DNA of 38,559 bases from Clostridia bacterium (lineage in GTDB: Bacteria; Bacillota; Clostridia; Oscillospirales; UBA644), in assembly GCA_017440085.1 (NCBI GenBank), contig JAFSHW010000021.1, positions 1-38,559 on the forward strand, in the 5' to 3' direction. The notes under the pieces are model-generated. The model searched no databases and was not told where the DNA came from. It was given only the letters and a program-made list of their open reading frames with translations. Positions 17,730 through 25,461 of this stretch are shown piece by piece. The first letter of the stretch is position 1. Each line of letters opens with the position of its first letter. Made by a program: the position numbers and the translations under genes.

Positions 17730-19262
17730 ATGAAAACGAAAGAATATTTTATTGAAAAAGTTAAAGAAAACCAGCCCCAAATTTACACCACTGACATCGT
17801 CTCGGATACGGTTATTGAACTGGTTGAAGACAGCTCCGTTTATATGGGTGTGGGCTCAAAAATTTTAGGCAAAAACAAAATAATTTTTGACGATAACGAT
17901 AAGTTTATACTTGATTTCGGAAACCACTACACGGGTCAACTCTCTTTCAAAATGGAGCCGGAAAGCGATTACCTTGATGCACCCCTCCGTTTAAAATTCA
18001 GATTCGGAGAAACACCTTACGAGCTTTCAAGAGATTTTGACGCATACGTAGAAGGTCTTTCAAGAACTTGGCTTCAGGAAGCAATCGTGGATATTGACCA
18101 CCCCGGAATTTTCACTTTGCCCAGAAGATACTCTTTCAGATACGTTGAAGTTACCGTCGTGAAGACTCCCAGATACGTAAAACTGACGGAGTTCACTACG
18201 CGTGCAACCACAAGTGCCGACATTTCCGCAGTAAAGCCTTTACCGGAAAATACTGAGCAAATAGTCAAAGATATTGACAGAATTGCAATCAGAACGATGT
18301 CAGAATGTATGCAGCAGGTTTATGAAGACGGACCAAAGCGCGACAGAAGACTTTGGATTGGAGATTTGCGAGTTCAAGCTTTGACTAACTATATGCTTTT
18401 CAAAGACTCAACTCTTGTGACAAAATGTCTTTACCTCTTTGCTGCTTGTGCCAATGAAAAAGACGAGTTTATTTGCAGTTGTGCGTATCATACGCCCGAT
18501 GTTTTACCTGAAGACAGAATTCAGTTAAGCGACTATGCACTTCTTTACGCCGTAACGCTCTGCGATTATTTTGAAGAATTCAAGGATACAAAAACGGCTA
18601 TTGATTTATACGATATTGCAAAAAAACAGGTGGATATTTCCGCTTCAATGCTTGACGAAAACGGAATCTTTATTTACACAAAGGGCTGGTCTAAATTTAT
18701 TGACTGGCAGGACGCTTTGGTTAAGCAGGTATCTCTCCACGGCGTTTACCTTTACACCCTTGAAAAAATGATAAATTTGGCAAAGGCTTTGGGCAAGGCA
18801 GAAGACGCCGAAAACCTTAAAAAGCTTTTGACCTCAGGAAGAGAAGCCGCCTTGAAGCATCTTTTTAACGACGAAAAGCAAGCGTTTGTTTCCGACTACG
18901 ATGAAAACCAATATTCCGTTCACGCTCAGGTGTGGATGGTTCTCGGCGGTGTTGTTGACGGAGAAGCGGCAGTAAAAATCCTCAAAAACTGTATGGAAAG
19001 CCCTGATTCAATTAAGCCCGTTACCCCGTATATGCACCACTACGTGCTTGAAGCAATGTTCAAAGCGGGAATGAAAAAAGAAGCCTGGGATTACGTTCTG
19101 AACTATTGGGGCGGAATGGTAAAGCTTAAGGCTGACACTTTCTGGGAAGTTTATGTTCCCAATGATCAGAAAATTTCACCTTACGGTGATAATATTATCA
19201 ATTCAATGTGCCACGCGTGGAGCTGCTCCGCTTCTTACTTCATCAGAAAGTACCTTATATAA
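17730..19262 (+). CDS. GH78 alpha-L-rhamnosidase-like enzyme, short cytoplasmic form
   Basis: A 510-residue protein with no signal peptide. An N-terminal beta-sandwich (about 30-165) precedes an (alpha/alpha)6 barrel. Residues 200-213, DGPKRDRRLWIGDL, match the GH78 'D-P-R-D-R-W-GD' active-site segment; Glu473 in TFWEVY and His495 in CHAWSCSAS match the second catalytic segment. GH78 enzymes remove terminal alpha-L-rhamnose by inversion; the related GH106/uronic-acid branches are not excluded. The ATG at 17730 follows AGAGGT by 6 bases. The stop codon touches the stop of the convergent FAD oxidoreductase gene with no gap. Confidence 0.82.
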   Translation: MKTKEYFIEKVKENQPQIYTTDIVSDTVIELVEDSSVYMGVGSKILGKNKIIFDDNDKFILDFGNHYTGQLSFKMEPESDYLDAPLRLKFRFGETPYELSRDFDAYVEGLSRTWLQEAIVDIDHPGIFTLPRRYSFRYVEVTVVKTPRYVKLTEFTTRATTSADISAVKPLPENTEQIVKDIDRIAIRTMSECMQQVYEDGPKRDRRLWIGDLRVQALTNYMLFKDSTLVTKCLYLFAACANEKDEFICSCAYHTPDVLPEDRIQLSDYALLYAVTLCDYFEEFKDTKTAIDLYDIAKKQVDISASMLDENGIFIYTKGWSKFIDWQDALVKQVSLHGVYLYTLEKMINLAKALGKAEDAENLKKLLTSGREAALKHLFNDEKQAFVSDYDENQYSVHAQVWMVLGGVVDGEAAVKILKNCMESPDSIKPVTPYMHHYVLEAMFKAGMKKEAWDYVLNYWGGMVKLKADTFWEVYVPNDQKISPYGDNIINSMCHAWSCSASYFIRKYLI

Positions 19263-20423
19263 TTATTTACCCATAAATTTTAAAACGGCTTCGGAAGTTT
19301 TTTCCGCCATAATTTCAGAATCTTGCAACCCCAGCATATTGTTTGAGCAAATATAGAAAAAACCTTCCAATGATGGGTCTTCTTTGGCTCCGCAGAAGCA
19401 ATTTTTAGGCAAAGTGCAGTCAAACTTTCCGCACTCGGCAACCGTAAGCCCTTCGATTCCGAAAAACATAGAGCGAAGTAGGTTTTCCTCGTAGCGGAAC
19501 ATATACTCATCGTAAAATGAGCTAAACCTTCTAAAAAAGCTATCTGACCAAAGGGTCATTAAAATTCTGTTTTCCTCGTCGGTTCTAAGCAAAAGGGGCG
19601 TTTTGCAGTCGTCAATTATTATACTTCCGCAGTACCAACCGGTTAAATCCTTTACGGGTTCGGTTTTCAGGTAATATACAGTGCGGCGGCGCAGCTTTTT
19701 CCGTTCGTCTCCCTCACAGATTTCAGAAGCCCCTCGGCAATCAATAACTGCAGATGAGGTTACCGTCGAACCATTGGCGGCGGAAGATGTAAATTTCTTT
19801 TCCGCAGGGTCTTTATTTACGGTAACGATTTCTGTATTTTCAAAAATTTCGGATCCTTTAATTGAAAGCCAATGGGAAATACTTTCGCAAAAATTAACAG
19901 GATTACTTTGTGCGGCAGAATTGGTGAGGATTCCGCAGGAAACGTTGAAAGAATAAAGCTTCAAGGCATCTTTCCAAGTCAAAAAACTGCACTTTTCACC
20001 AAGAAAGAAGCGACGGCGGTATTCTTGCTGCATTTGCGAAATTGCTGCAGGAGACTTTTCTTCCGTGAAATATAAGGCCTTGACGTTTTTATAAGAACCG
20101 TCCATTACAGTTTCTGAAATTTTGCCGATTCTGTTAAAGGATTCCTTGTAATCTTTAAGTACGGAAGACGTTTTTTCGCGGTAAACGGAATACAGCTCGT
20201 TATAAGACGGCGCGCCAAGCTCAAATTCCATGCCGCAATTATAGGCAGTTTTCGCCGAAGCTATGAGATTCTTTTCAGCAACAACAACTTTCAGGCCCAC
20301 TTCGTGAAGTTTGTATGCGCAAAGTAGCCCTGACGCACCACCTCCGATAACCAACACGTCGCAAGGTATGTTTTCCGCCAGAGAAGGAAAAATTGTCTTT
20401 TTTTCAGAAGAATAAATATTCAT
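19263..20423 (-). CDS. FAD-dependent oxidoreductase, DAO-type
   Basis: A 386-residue cytoplasmic flavoprotein. The Rossmann dinucleotide motif is VLVIGGGASGLLCAYKLHEV (GGGASG 27-32), followed by an acidic strand end VVVAEK. A second nucleotide-contact segment is SAVIDCRGASEI, and the C-terminus SNNMLGLQDSEIMAEKTSEA fits the FAD-binding end of glycine/D-amino-acid oxidase relatives. The substrate is not evident. The start has GAGGG six bases before it. No clear promoter is seen in the 71-bp divergent gap with the lipoprotein gene. Confidence 0.8.
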   Translation of the reverse strand: MNIYSSEKKTIFPSLAENIPCDVLVIGGGASGLLCAYKLHEVGLKVVVAEKNLIASAKTAYNCGMEFELGAPSYNELYSVYREKTSSVLKDYKESFNRIGKISETVMDGSYKNVKALYFTEEKSPAAISQMQQEYRRRFFLGEKCSFLTWKDALKLYSFNVSCGILTNSAAQSNPVNFCESISHWLSIKGSEIFENTEIVTVNKDPAEKKFTSSAANGSTVTSSAVIDCRGASEICEGDERKKLRRRTVYYLKTEPVKDLTGWYCGSIIIDDCKTPLLLRTDEENRILMTLWSDSFFRRFSSFYDEYMFRYEENLLRSMFFGIEGLTVAECGKFDCTLPKNCFCGAKEDPSLEGFFYICSNNMLGLQDSEIMAEKTSEAVLKFMGK

Positions 20424-20494
20424 AAAAAGCCCTCAATAATTTTTTATTTATATTTTCCGCTGATTTTCACGTTTTATACGAAAGGAAACCAATT

Positions 20495-21142
20495 ATGAAA
20501 TTAAAATTTTTAACCATTATACTTGCGCTTTTTACGCTGACGTCCTGCTCACAAGGAATAAGCGCAGAAAGATTTTTCGCTATGGAGTTTTACGAAAAAG
20601 AAGTCATTCCCTCCACTGTCTACCTTGAAAGGGGTGAAACGGCTGCAGTTGAATTTTATGCCGCTGCTGAATTTTCTGGGATTGAAGTCCTTGCGGCAAA
20701 AGTTTCCGCCGACGATACGTTGACCGTGACATTGTATAAATTCAACGCCGACTATGAAACAACCATCAAAGACGGAAAAGTAATTGAAAAAGCCACTTTC
20801 AGAAATTACGAAAGCAGAGATACTCTCTTGCTCTCCTTTAAAACAGCCCCCGAAGGAAAATATCTGCTTACCTTTTCAACGAAAAACAATGCAGGAATCT
20901 GTCTGGCAACTTACCCCTCAGAGCAGGCAAAGGGTAACGTAAACTTTTATTTAAACGACGCCGCATATTCAGACGGTGCTTTTTACGCATCGGTAATTTT
21001 CAACGGTGACAGACTGATTATGGACTACTTCAAATCCACCTCGTCCCCCATCACTCCTGCACCGGAAAATCCTGAAGAAAATTTGCAAGAAGAAGAGCCC
21101 TCAGAGGAAAATGGTGAAAATGAATCAGGGAATGAAGATTAA
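20495..21142 (+). CDS. Small lipoprotein with acidic C-terminal tail, unknown function
   Basis: A 215-residue protein: signal peptide with lipobox LTSC (Cys19 region), a mature domain of alternating beta-strands of about 150 residues, then a low-complexity Pro/Glu/Asn tail that may act as a spacer. I do not recognise a family. AAAGGA lies 8 bases before the ATG. It is followed after 14 bases by a GNAT gene, so the two are likely co-transcribed. Confidence 0.7.
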   Translation: MKLKFLTIILALFTLTSCSQGISAERFFAMEFYEKEVIPSTVYLERGETAAVEFYAAAEFSGIEVLAAKVSADDTLTVTLYKFNADYETTIKDGKVIEKATFRNYESRDTLLLSFKTAPEGKYLLTFSTKNNAGICLATYPSEQAKGNVNFYLNDAAYSDGAFYASVIFNGDRLIMDYFKSTSSPITPAPENPEENLQEEEPSEENGENESGNED

Positions 21143-21156
21143 AAAGGAAGGCAATT

Positions 21157-21477
21157 ATGATAGAAATTAAAGAAATCAAAACCAAAAAGAATATTTTTCG
21201 TGTTGAAGCCTACGACACAGAAACAGAAAGAATCGTCGGATATTCTGAATTAAGAGGCACGGAAAAGCCCGTTCCCGTAGCATATTGTAAAGTTGAGGAG
21301 CTTTACAGAGGCAAAAAAATTGGCTCAAATATGCTTAAAATGCTTATTTCTTACGCAAAAGAAACCAATCGAGAGGGGATTTTTGCAAGGTTTGACGGTA
21401 ACGTCAGAGCGAAAATGATGCTGAAACGGCAAGGTTTTCACCTTTACACTTCTGAAATAGCACTGCTTAATCTATAA
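21157..21477 (+). CDS. Small GNAT-family acetyltransferase
   Basis: A 106-residue protein with the acetyl-CoA pyrophosphate loop of GNAT enzymes, RGKKIGSNMLKMLISYAKE (motif A: R-x-x-x-[I]-G-x), and a final strand GFHLYTSEIALL. It is short for the family (usually about 140), but motifs A and B are present. The acceptor is unknown; protein or small amine acetylation is possible. GGAAGG precedes the ATG. Confidence 0.8.
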   Translation: MIEIKEIKTKKNIFRVEAYDTETERIVGYSELRGTEKPVPVAYCKVEELYRGKKIGSNMLKMLISYAKETNREGIFARFDGNVRAKMMLKRQGFHLYTSEIALLNL

Positions 21478-21524
21478 TTTGTCGCAAAAAAGCGGAAATT
21501 TAACATTTTTGTAAGATACAACAC

Positions 21525-21553
21525 TTTACAAAATTAAAGAAATATGATACAAT
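21525..21553 (+). promoter_or_regulatory. Promoter of the symporter gene
   Basis: TTTACA (21525-21530) and TACAAT (21548-21553) with a 17-bp spacer. Confidence 0.75.
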
Positions 21554-21559
21554 GTCTGT

Positions 21560-21669
21560 ATGGTATGAATTGCGGCAGTTACTTTTAGGAAGCGGACGGC
21601 GATTTACCGATGGGGCAATTGCCCAATTATTATATTATGTAGCACTTGCAGGAAAGGCAGGAAAATCAA
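21560..21669 (+). promoter_or_regulatory. Structured 110-nt leader of the symporter gene
   Basis: The leader holds a palindrome GGGCAATTGCCC (21613-21624). Its left part GCAATT can instead pair with AATTGC at 21569-21574, which would enclose a 40-nt GC-rich segment. The two pairings exclude each other. There is no U-tract after the palindrome, so if it is a switch it would act on translation or stability. I cannot assign it to a known riboswitch. Confidence 0.4.
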
Positions 21670-23238
21670 ATGACACAGATAATAGCACTTGTTGCCCTTA
21701 TCGTTTTTGCGGCAATTTTAGTCCTCATCGGTGTGTACTCAACTAAAAAATCACTGACCCTTGATGGGTTCCTACTCGGCGGAAGAAATGTGGGAGCGTG
21801 GCTCTCTGCGTTCTCATACGGAACGACTTATTTCTCTGCCGTTATTTTTATTGGCTACGCAGGCACCAACGGCTGGAAAGTCGGCTTGGGAAGTATGTGG
21901 ATAGGTCTAGGTAATGCAATTATAGGCAGCGCAATCGCGTGGCTTCTACTTGCAAAGCGCACGAGAAGTATGACCAGACGAATGAATTCAAGAACAATGC
22001 CTGAATTCTTCGCTTCCAGATACTCCTCAAAAGCAATGAAAGCATTCTCCGCAATCATCGTTTTCGTGTTCCTAGTACCCTACGCATCAAGCGTTTACAA
22101 GGGCCTCGGCTCACTCTTCGGTTCAATTTTCCCCAATGAAATTTTAGGGTTCTCTCCTGAAATCGTTTGTATGTTCATAGTGGCAATTCTTGCTTCAGTT
22201 TACCTTGTTTTGGGCGGATATATGGCATCGGCAATCAGTAATTTGGTTCAAGGTATCGTAATGGTCGTTGGCGTAGCGCTGATGATACTCGTCCTCGTTT
22301 ACAGTCCTGAGGTTGGCGGCTTCGGTGCGGCAGTTGAAAAGCTTAACGCAGTTGACCCTGCACTCACAGATGTTTTCGGCGGAAACAACTTCAATTTCCT
22401 TCTTATGAATATTCTCCTCACAAGCTTCGGTACCTGGGGTTTACCTCAGATGGTACATAAATATTACGCTATCAAGAGCGAAAAAGATATTAAAATCGGC
22501 GCAGTTATCGCTACGGTATTTGCAATAATCATCGGTTGCGGCGCATATTTCGCAGGAAGCCTTGGCAGATTCTTCGTTGAAGCTAATCCCGACGGCACAC
22601 CCGTCGTTGGCTACGACTACGTAGTTCCCACAATGCTTAATAACGCATTGGGTTCAACCTTCTGGGGCAATATTCTTCTTAGTATCGTTCTTCTTTGCGT
22701 GCTTTCAGCTTCAATGTCTACACTCTCTTCAGTAGTTCTTACCTCAAGCTCTTCAATCACCATTGACCTTGCAGGAGTACTCAGCAAAGGCAAAGAAGTC
22801 AATAAGAAAAAACAGATGCTTTGGACTCGAATCCTTTGCTTTGTATTCATCGCAGTTTCATTCATCGCAGCAACCTTTAAAGTGGCGATTATCGTTTCCA
22901 TTATGTCATTCTCTTGGGGCGTAGTTTCCGGTTGTTTCATTGGTCCCTACATTTGGGGTCTTTATTCTAAAAAAATCACAAAAGCAGGCGCTTGGGCAGG
23001 TATGCTCAGCGGCGTGGTAGTTGTTGGCACAATGCTTATCGTTGATATGGTTAAAGTTGGCTTTGATAAAGGCGTTATGGAGGCGTTCACAGCCTCAAGC
23101 GGAAACGCGGCAATTTACGGTGTAGTAGCAATGGCAGTTTCGTTGGTAATCGTTCCAGTAGTGAGCCTTTTCACTCAGAAGCTTGCTCCCGTTCCCGAAG
23201 CTGACGTAGAGAAAGCTTTCATAGGCAACGTTGACTAA
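21670..23238 (+). CDS. Sodium:solute symporter (SSS family)
   Basis: A 522-residue polytopic membrane protein with about 13 predicted membrane segments. SSS signatures are visible: TLDGFLLGGRNVGAWLSAFS near the first loop, GTTYFSAVIFIGYAG, and YLVLGGYMASAISNLVQG. Family members import sugars, proline, pantothenate, sialic acid or other solutes with sodium. The substrate is undetermined; the carbohydrate genes nearby make a sugar or uronate plausible. The ATG at 21670 has AGGA 8 bases upstream and starts the first membrane helix. It ends in its own terminator. Confidence 0.9.
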   Translation: MTQIIALVALIVFAAILVLIGVYSTKKSLTLDGFLLGGRNVGAWLSAFSYGTTYFSAVIFIGYAGTNGWKVGLGSMWIGLGNAIIGSAIAWLLLAKRTRSMTRRMNSRTMPEFFASRYSSKAMKAFSAIIVFVFLVPYASSVYKGLGSLFGSIFPNEILGFSPEIVCMFIVAILASVYLVLGGYMASAISNLVQGIVMVVGVALMILVLVYSPEVGGFGAAVEKLNAVDPALTDVFGGNNFNFLLMNILLTSFGTWGLPQMVHKYYAIKSEKDIKIGAVIATVFAIIIGCGAYFAGSLGRFFVEANPDGTPVVGYDYVVPTMLNNALGSTFWGNILLSIVLLCVLSASMSTLSSVVLTSSSSITIDLAGVLSKGKEVNKKKQMLWTRILCFVFIAVSFIAATFKVAIIVSIMSFSWGVVSGCFIGPYIWGLYSKKITKAGAWAGMLSGVVVVGTMLIVDMVKVGFDKGVMEAFTASSGNAAIYGVVAMAVSLVIVPVVSLFTQKLAPVPEADVEKAFIGNVD

Positions 23239-23261
23239 ATTCCAAATTTAAATTACAAACC

Positions 23262-23289
23262 AAGACCTCTCACGGCGAGAGGTCTTTTT
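23262..23289 (+). terminator. Terminator of the symporter gene (copy 1 of a repeated terminator)
   Basis: A 10-bp stem (23262-23271 with 23277-23286), loop ACGGC, T-tract. Nearly the same sequence recurs at 25404-25429. Confidence 0.93.
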
Positions 23290-23292
23290 CTA

Positions 23293-23321
23293 TTGACAAA
23301 GGCTGAAATATGTGGTATACT
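23293..23321 (+). promoter_or_regulatory. Promoter of the sigma-factor operon
   Basis: TTGACA (23293-23298) and TATACT (23316-23321) with a 17-bp spacer and extended -10 TG. The -35 box starts only four bases after the preceding terminator's T-tract. It is a sigma-A type site, with no AAC-type ECF -35 visible. Confidence 0.85.
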
Positions 23322-23353
23322 TTATTCCCTATTATTAAACGAAAGCAGGTGAA

Positions 23354-23872
23354 ATGGTGGACGAAAACAATAAATTAGCGGAAGAGCTTATTAAAAATTA
23401 CTATGACGCGCTTATGAAATACTGCTTTGCATTGAAAGTCAGCGGCCACGACGCAGAAGATTTCGTTTCGGAAACTTTCAAGCGAATGTGGGAAAACATA
23501 GAACTGATAGCCTCGTTGCAACCGAAAGCCCAAAAAGCGTGGCTGTATACCACCGTGAGCAACCTGATAAAAGACAGTTACAAATCAAAACCACCGTTAC
23601 CGACGGAAGATAATATACTTGAAAACGTTCCTTGCGAAAATAAAGAAATTGAACGTGTAGTTGAAGATTGCCAATTTGAAAATATAATTAAAACTTTAAA
23701 GGAAAACGCCTCCGAAGAAGAGAGAAAACTGCTGGAACTTATTATTGAAAAGAATAAAACCTACGACCAAATAGCAAAAGAGCTAAACGTAAACAGCGTT
23801 ACTTTACGAACCAGAATATGGCGGTTACGAAAAAAACTTAAACCCGTAGCAGAAGAATTGTTAAAAAAATAG
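23354..23872 (+). CDS. ECF-like RNA polymerase sigma factor
   Basis: A 172-residue sigma-70 family protein with only regions 2 and 4. Region 2 is near residues 15-70 (YYDALMKYCFALKVSGHDAE, DFVSETFKRMWENI), and region 4 near 120-165 has a helix-turn-helix (TYDQIAKELNVNSVTLRTRI, then WRLRKKL). A charged linker joins them. It would direct polymerase to a specific gene set, probably on an envelope signal because a membrane protein gene follows. Start: ATG at 23354 after AGGTG; a GTG at the next codon is also possible. Confidence 0.88.
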   Translation: MVDENNKLAEELIKNYYDALMKYCFALKVSGHDAEDFVSETFKRMWENIELIASLQPKAQKAWLYTTVSNLIKDSYKSKPPLPTEDNILENVPCENKEIERVVEDCQFENIIKTLKENASEEERKLLELIIEKNKTYDQIAKELNVNSVTLRTRIWRLRKKLKPVAEELLKK

Positions 23873-23898
23873 GAACTTTAATATTTCACGAAACAAAA

Positions 23899-23935
23899 CA
23901 CCTTCCTCATTCTTTTTATGAGTAAGGGGGGTGTG
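23899..23935 (+). other. Hairpin between the sigma gene and the putative anti-sigma gene
   Basis: ACACCTTC pairs with GGGGGTGT-side bases and CTCAT with ATGAG, giving a two-part stem with a 4-base bulge and no T-tract. It may be a processing or stability element that adjusts the ratio of the two proteins; this role is inference. Confidence 0.4.
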
Positions 23936-23977
23936 GAAATGGACTTATGAAGCAAGAAAGGAAGAGGGCTGAAAACA

Positions 23978-24739
23978 ATGAAGCGTAATATGAAAAACAC
24001 AGAAAAACTTACATCTTGGTTGGCAGAAACGATTTACAACGAAACGCAAAAACCTTTTGAAGAAATCGACCACGACCTTATTGACGAATGTGATAATTTT
24101 CTGCGCATGTTAAATGAAAGTCAGCCGCTTTCCGACATCGAAGTAAAAAGAATCATGGCAAAAATCAAAAAGCCTCAAAAGAAAACCCATAAGTTTTCAA
24201 AAGGCTTCAGAAATTTTGTTGCCGCAAGTATTGCAGTGGTTCTTATCGGTTGCATCAGCGTGGTGGGGTATTCCTCACTTCCATCCATTCAAGAATTATT
24301 TAACTCTGGTATAAAAATTGATATACCATACGAACACAATGTTGAATATATTAGAATGGATAAAAAAAGGACTTACAGAAGTTTGGAAAGACTTATCGCA
24401 GATAAAAAAATTAAACTTAATTATCCGAAGAACTTTTCAAATGGAATATATGTAGAAACAGTTTTTCATCATCAAGATAAATATTTAACTTTGGATATGA
24501 ATTTCAATTCATATATTTTCATCGAATATGATACAGATTCATTTTTTGACATTGGATCAAAAGATATTGAAATAATAGAAATTAACGGAATTATGTTCTA
24601 TACAGAGTATGAATATTATTCTTTTTTTGATGAGAAAAGGTACAACGCCCACGCTATAATAGACGGAGATTTTTACTCAATTACTTGCCCTACAAAAGAA
24701 CTTTTAGCTATGATACTAAATTGTTTCGAAGAGGAATAA
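23978..24739 (+). CDS. Putative anti-sigma factor, single-pass with DUF4367-like outer domain
   Basis: A 253-residue protein: about 70 cytoplasmic residues rich in charge, one membrane helix (about 77-97, FVAASIAVVLIGCISVVGYS) and an outer domain of about 150 residues. The outer part (INGIMFYTEYEYYSFF ... DGDFYSITCPTKELLAMIL) resembles DUF4367 domains found on anti-sigma and resistance-sensor proteins of Clostridia. Position directly after a sigma gene supports an anti-sigma role. No zinc-binding HxxxCxxC motif is visible in the cytoplasmic part. GAGGG precedes the ATG by 9 bases. Confidence 0.65.
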   Translation: MKRNMKNTEKLTSWLAETIYNETQKPFEEIDHDLIDECDNFLRMLNESQPLSDIEVKRIMAKIKKPQKKTHKFSKGFRNFVAASIAVVLIGCISVVGYSSLPSIQELFNSGIKIDIPYEHNVEYIRMDKKRTYRSLERLIADKKIKLNYPKNFSNGIYVETVFHHQDKYLTLDMNFNSYIFIEYDTDSFFDIGSKDIEIIEINGIMFYTEYEYYSFFDEKRYNAHAIIDGDFYSITCPTKELLAMILNCFEEE

Positions 24740-24770
24740 ATTATTTCCAAAGAAGAAAGGACAAATATCA

Positions 24771-25391
24771 ATGAAAAAGAAAATATTTATTATTTCCTGT
24801 TCAGTTTTTCTTGTAGTTTTAGCATCAGCGATTTTCTATTACAACTACCCCTTTCCTACTCAATTTGAATGTTATATATGTGCACCCGAAACGGGACAAA
24901 TAAAAAAATTCAAGGCAGACTATACCTATCATCAAGGTTTTTTCATTCCGGACGAAATTCACGGCGCAATTTATATTAATGACAGAAAATACGACAGTGT
25001 TGACGGTTATATAAACAACTTCGGAGAAAAAAAGAAATATCGTGATGACAGTTTTTTTGAAAAGGTTCAGCAAAAATTGTCAGGTGAAACAGTACGTCGA
25101 TTAGAATTTGACTATCATTACGTAAAAGACGGAATTACCCATGGTAGTGTTTTCTATTCAGATAGTATAACCCTAAATACTCAGTCTTGGGAACCATTAC
25201 CCAATTTGGAAGGTTTCAGATTATACTTAGCCCCTGACGAAGCGGAAGAAATTCTTCTTGAAACCGGACATTGGTCTGGTTCATCCCTTCAATACTTTGG
25301 TCCTGCAGAAACTGAGGAAGAAGCTATTGCAATTATGGAAAAGCTAAATGAACTATATTCCTTGTCACTGCAAGAAGATTACGCAGAATAG
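24771..25391 (+). CDS. Membrane-anchored protein of the sigma operon, unknown function
   Basis: A 206-residue protein with an N-terminal membrane anchor (about 4-24) and an extracytoplasmic domain with a Cys pair (CYIC, 34-37) and many aromatic residues. I recognise no family. It is the third gene after the sigma and putative anti-sigma genes, 31 bases downstream of the latter, and ends before a terminator. It may be the sensor, a target or an effector of the system. AAGGAC lies 8 bases before the ATG. Confidence 0.65.
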   Translation: MKKKIFIISCSVFLVVLASAIFYYNYPFPTQFECYICAPETGQIKKFKADYTYHQGFFIPDEIHGAIYINDRKYDSVDGYINNFGEKKKYRDDSFFEKVQQKLSGETVRRLEFDYHYVKDGITHGSVFYSDSITLNTQSWEPLPNLEGFRLYLAPDEAEEILLETGHWSGSSLQYFGPAETEEEAIAIMEKLNELYSLSLQEDYAE

Positions 25392-25403
25392 AATATAAAA
25401 ATC

Positions 25404-25429
25404 AAGACCTCTCACAGCGAGAGGTCTTT
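25404..25429 (+). terminator. Terminator of the sigma operon (copy 2 of a repeated terminator)
   Basis: A 10-bp stem (25404-25413 with 25419-25428), loop ACAGC. The hairpin differs from the one at 23262-23286 at a single loop base; both are followed by CTATT after the T-tract. Confidence 0.9.
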
Positions 25430-25461
25430 CTATTATTCATATTTAACTTTTATAGACTTGG

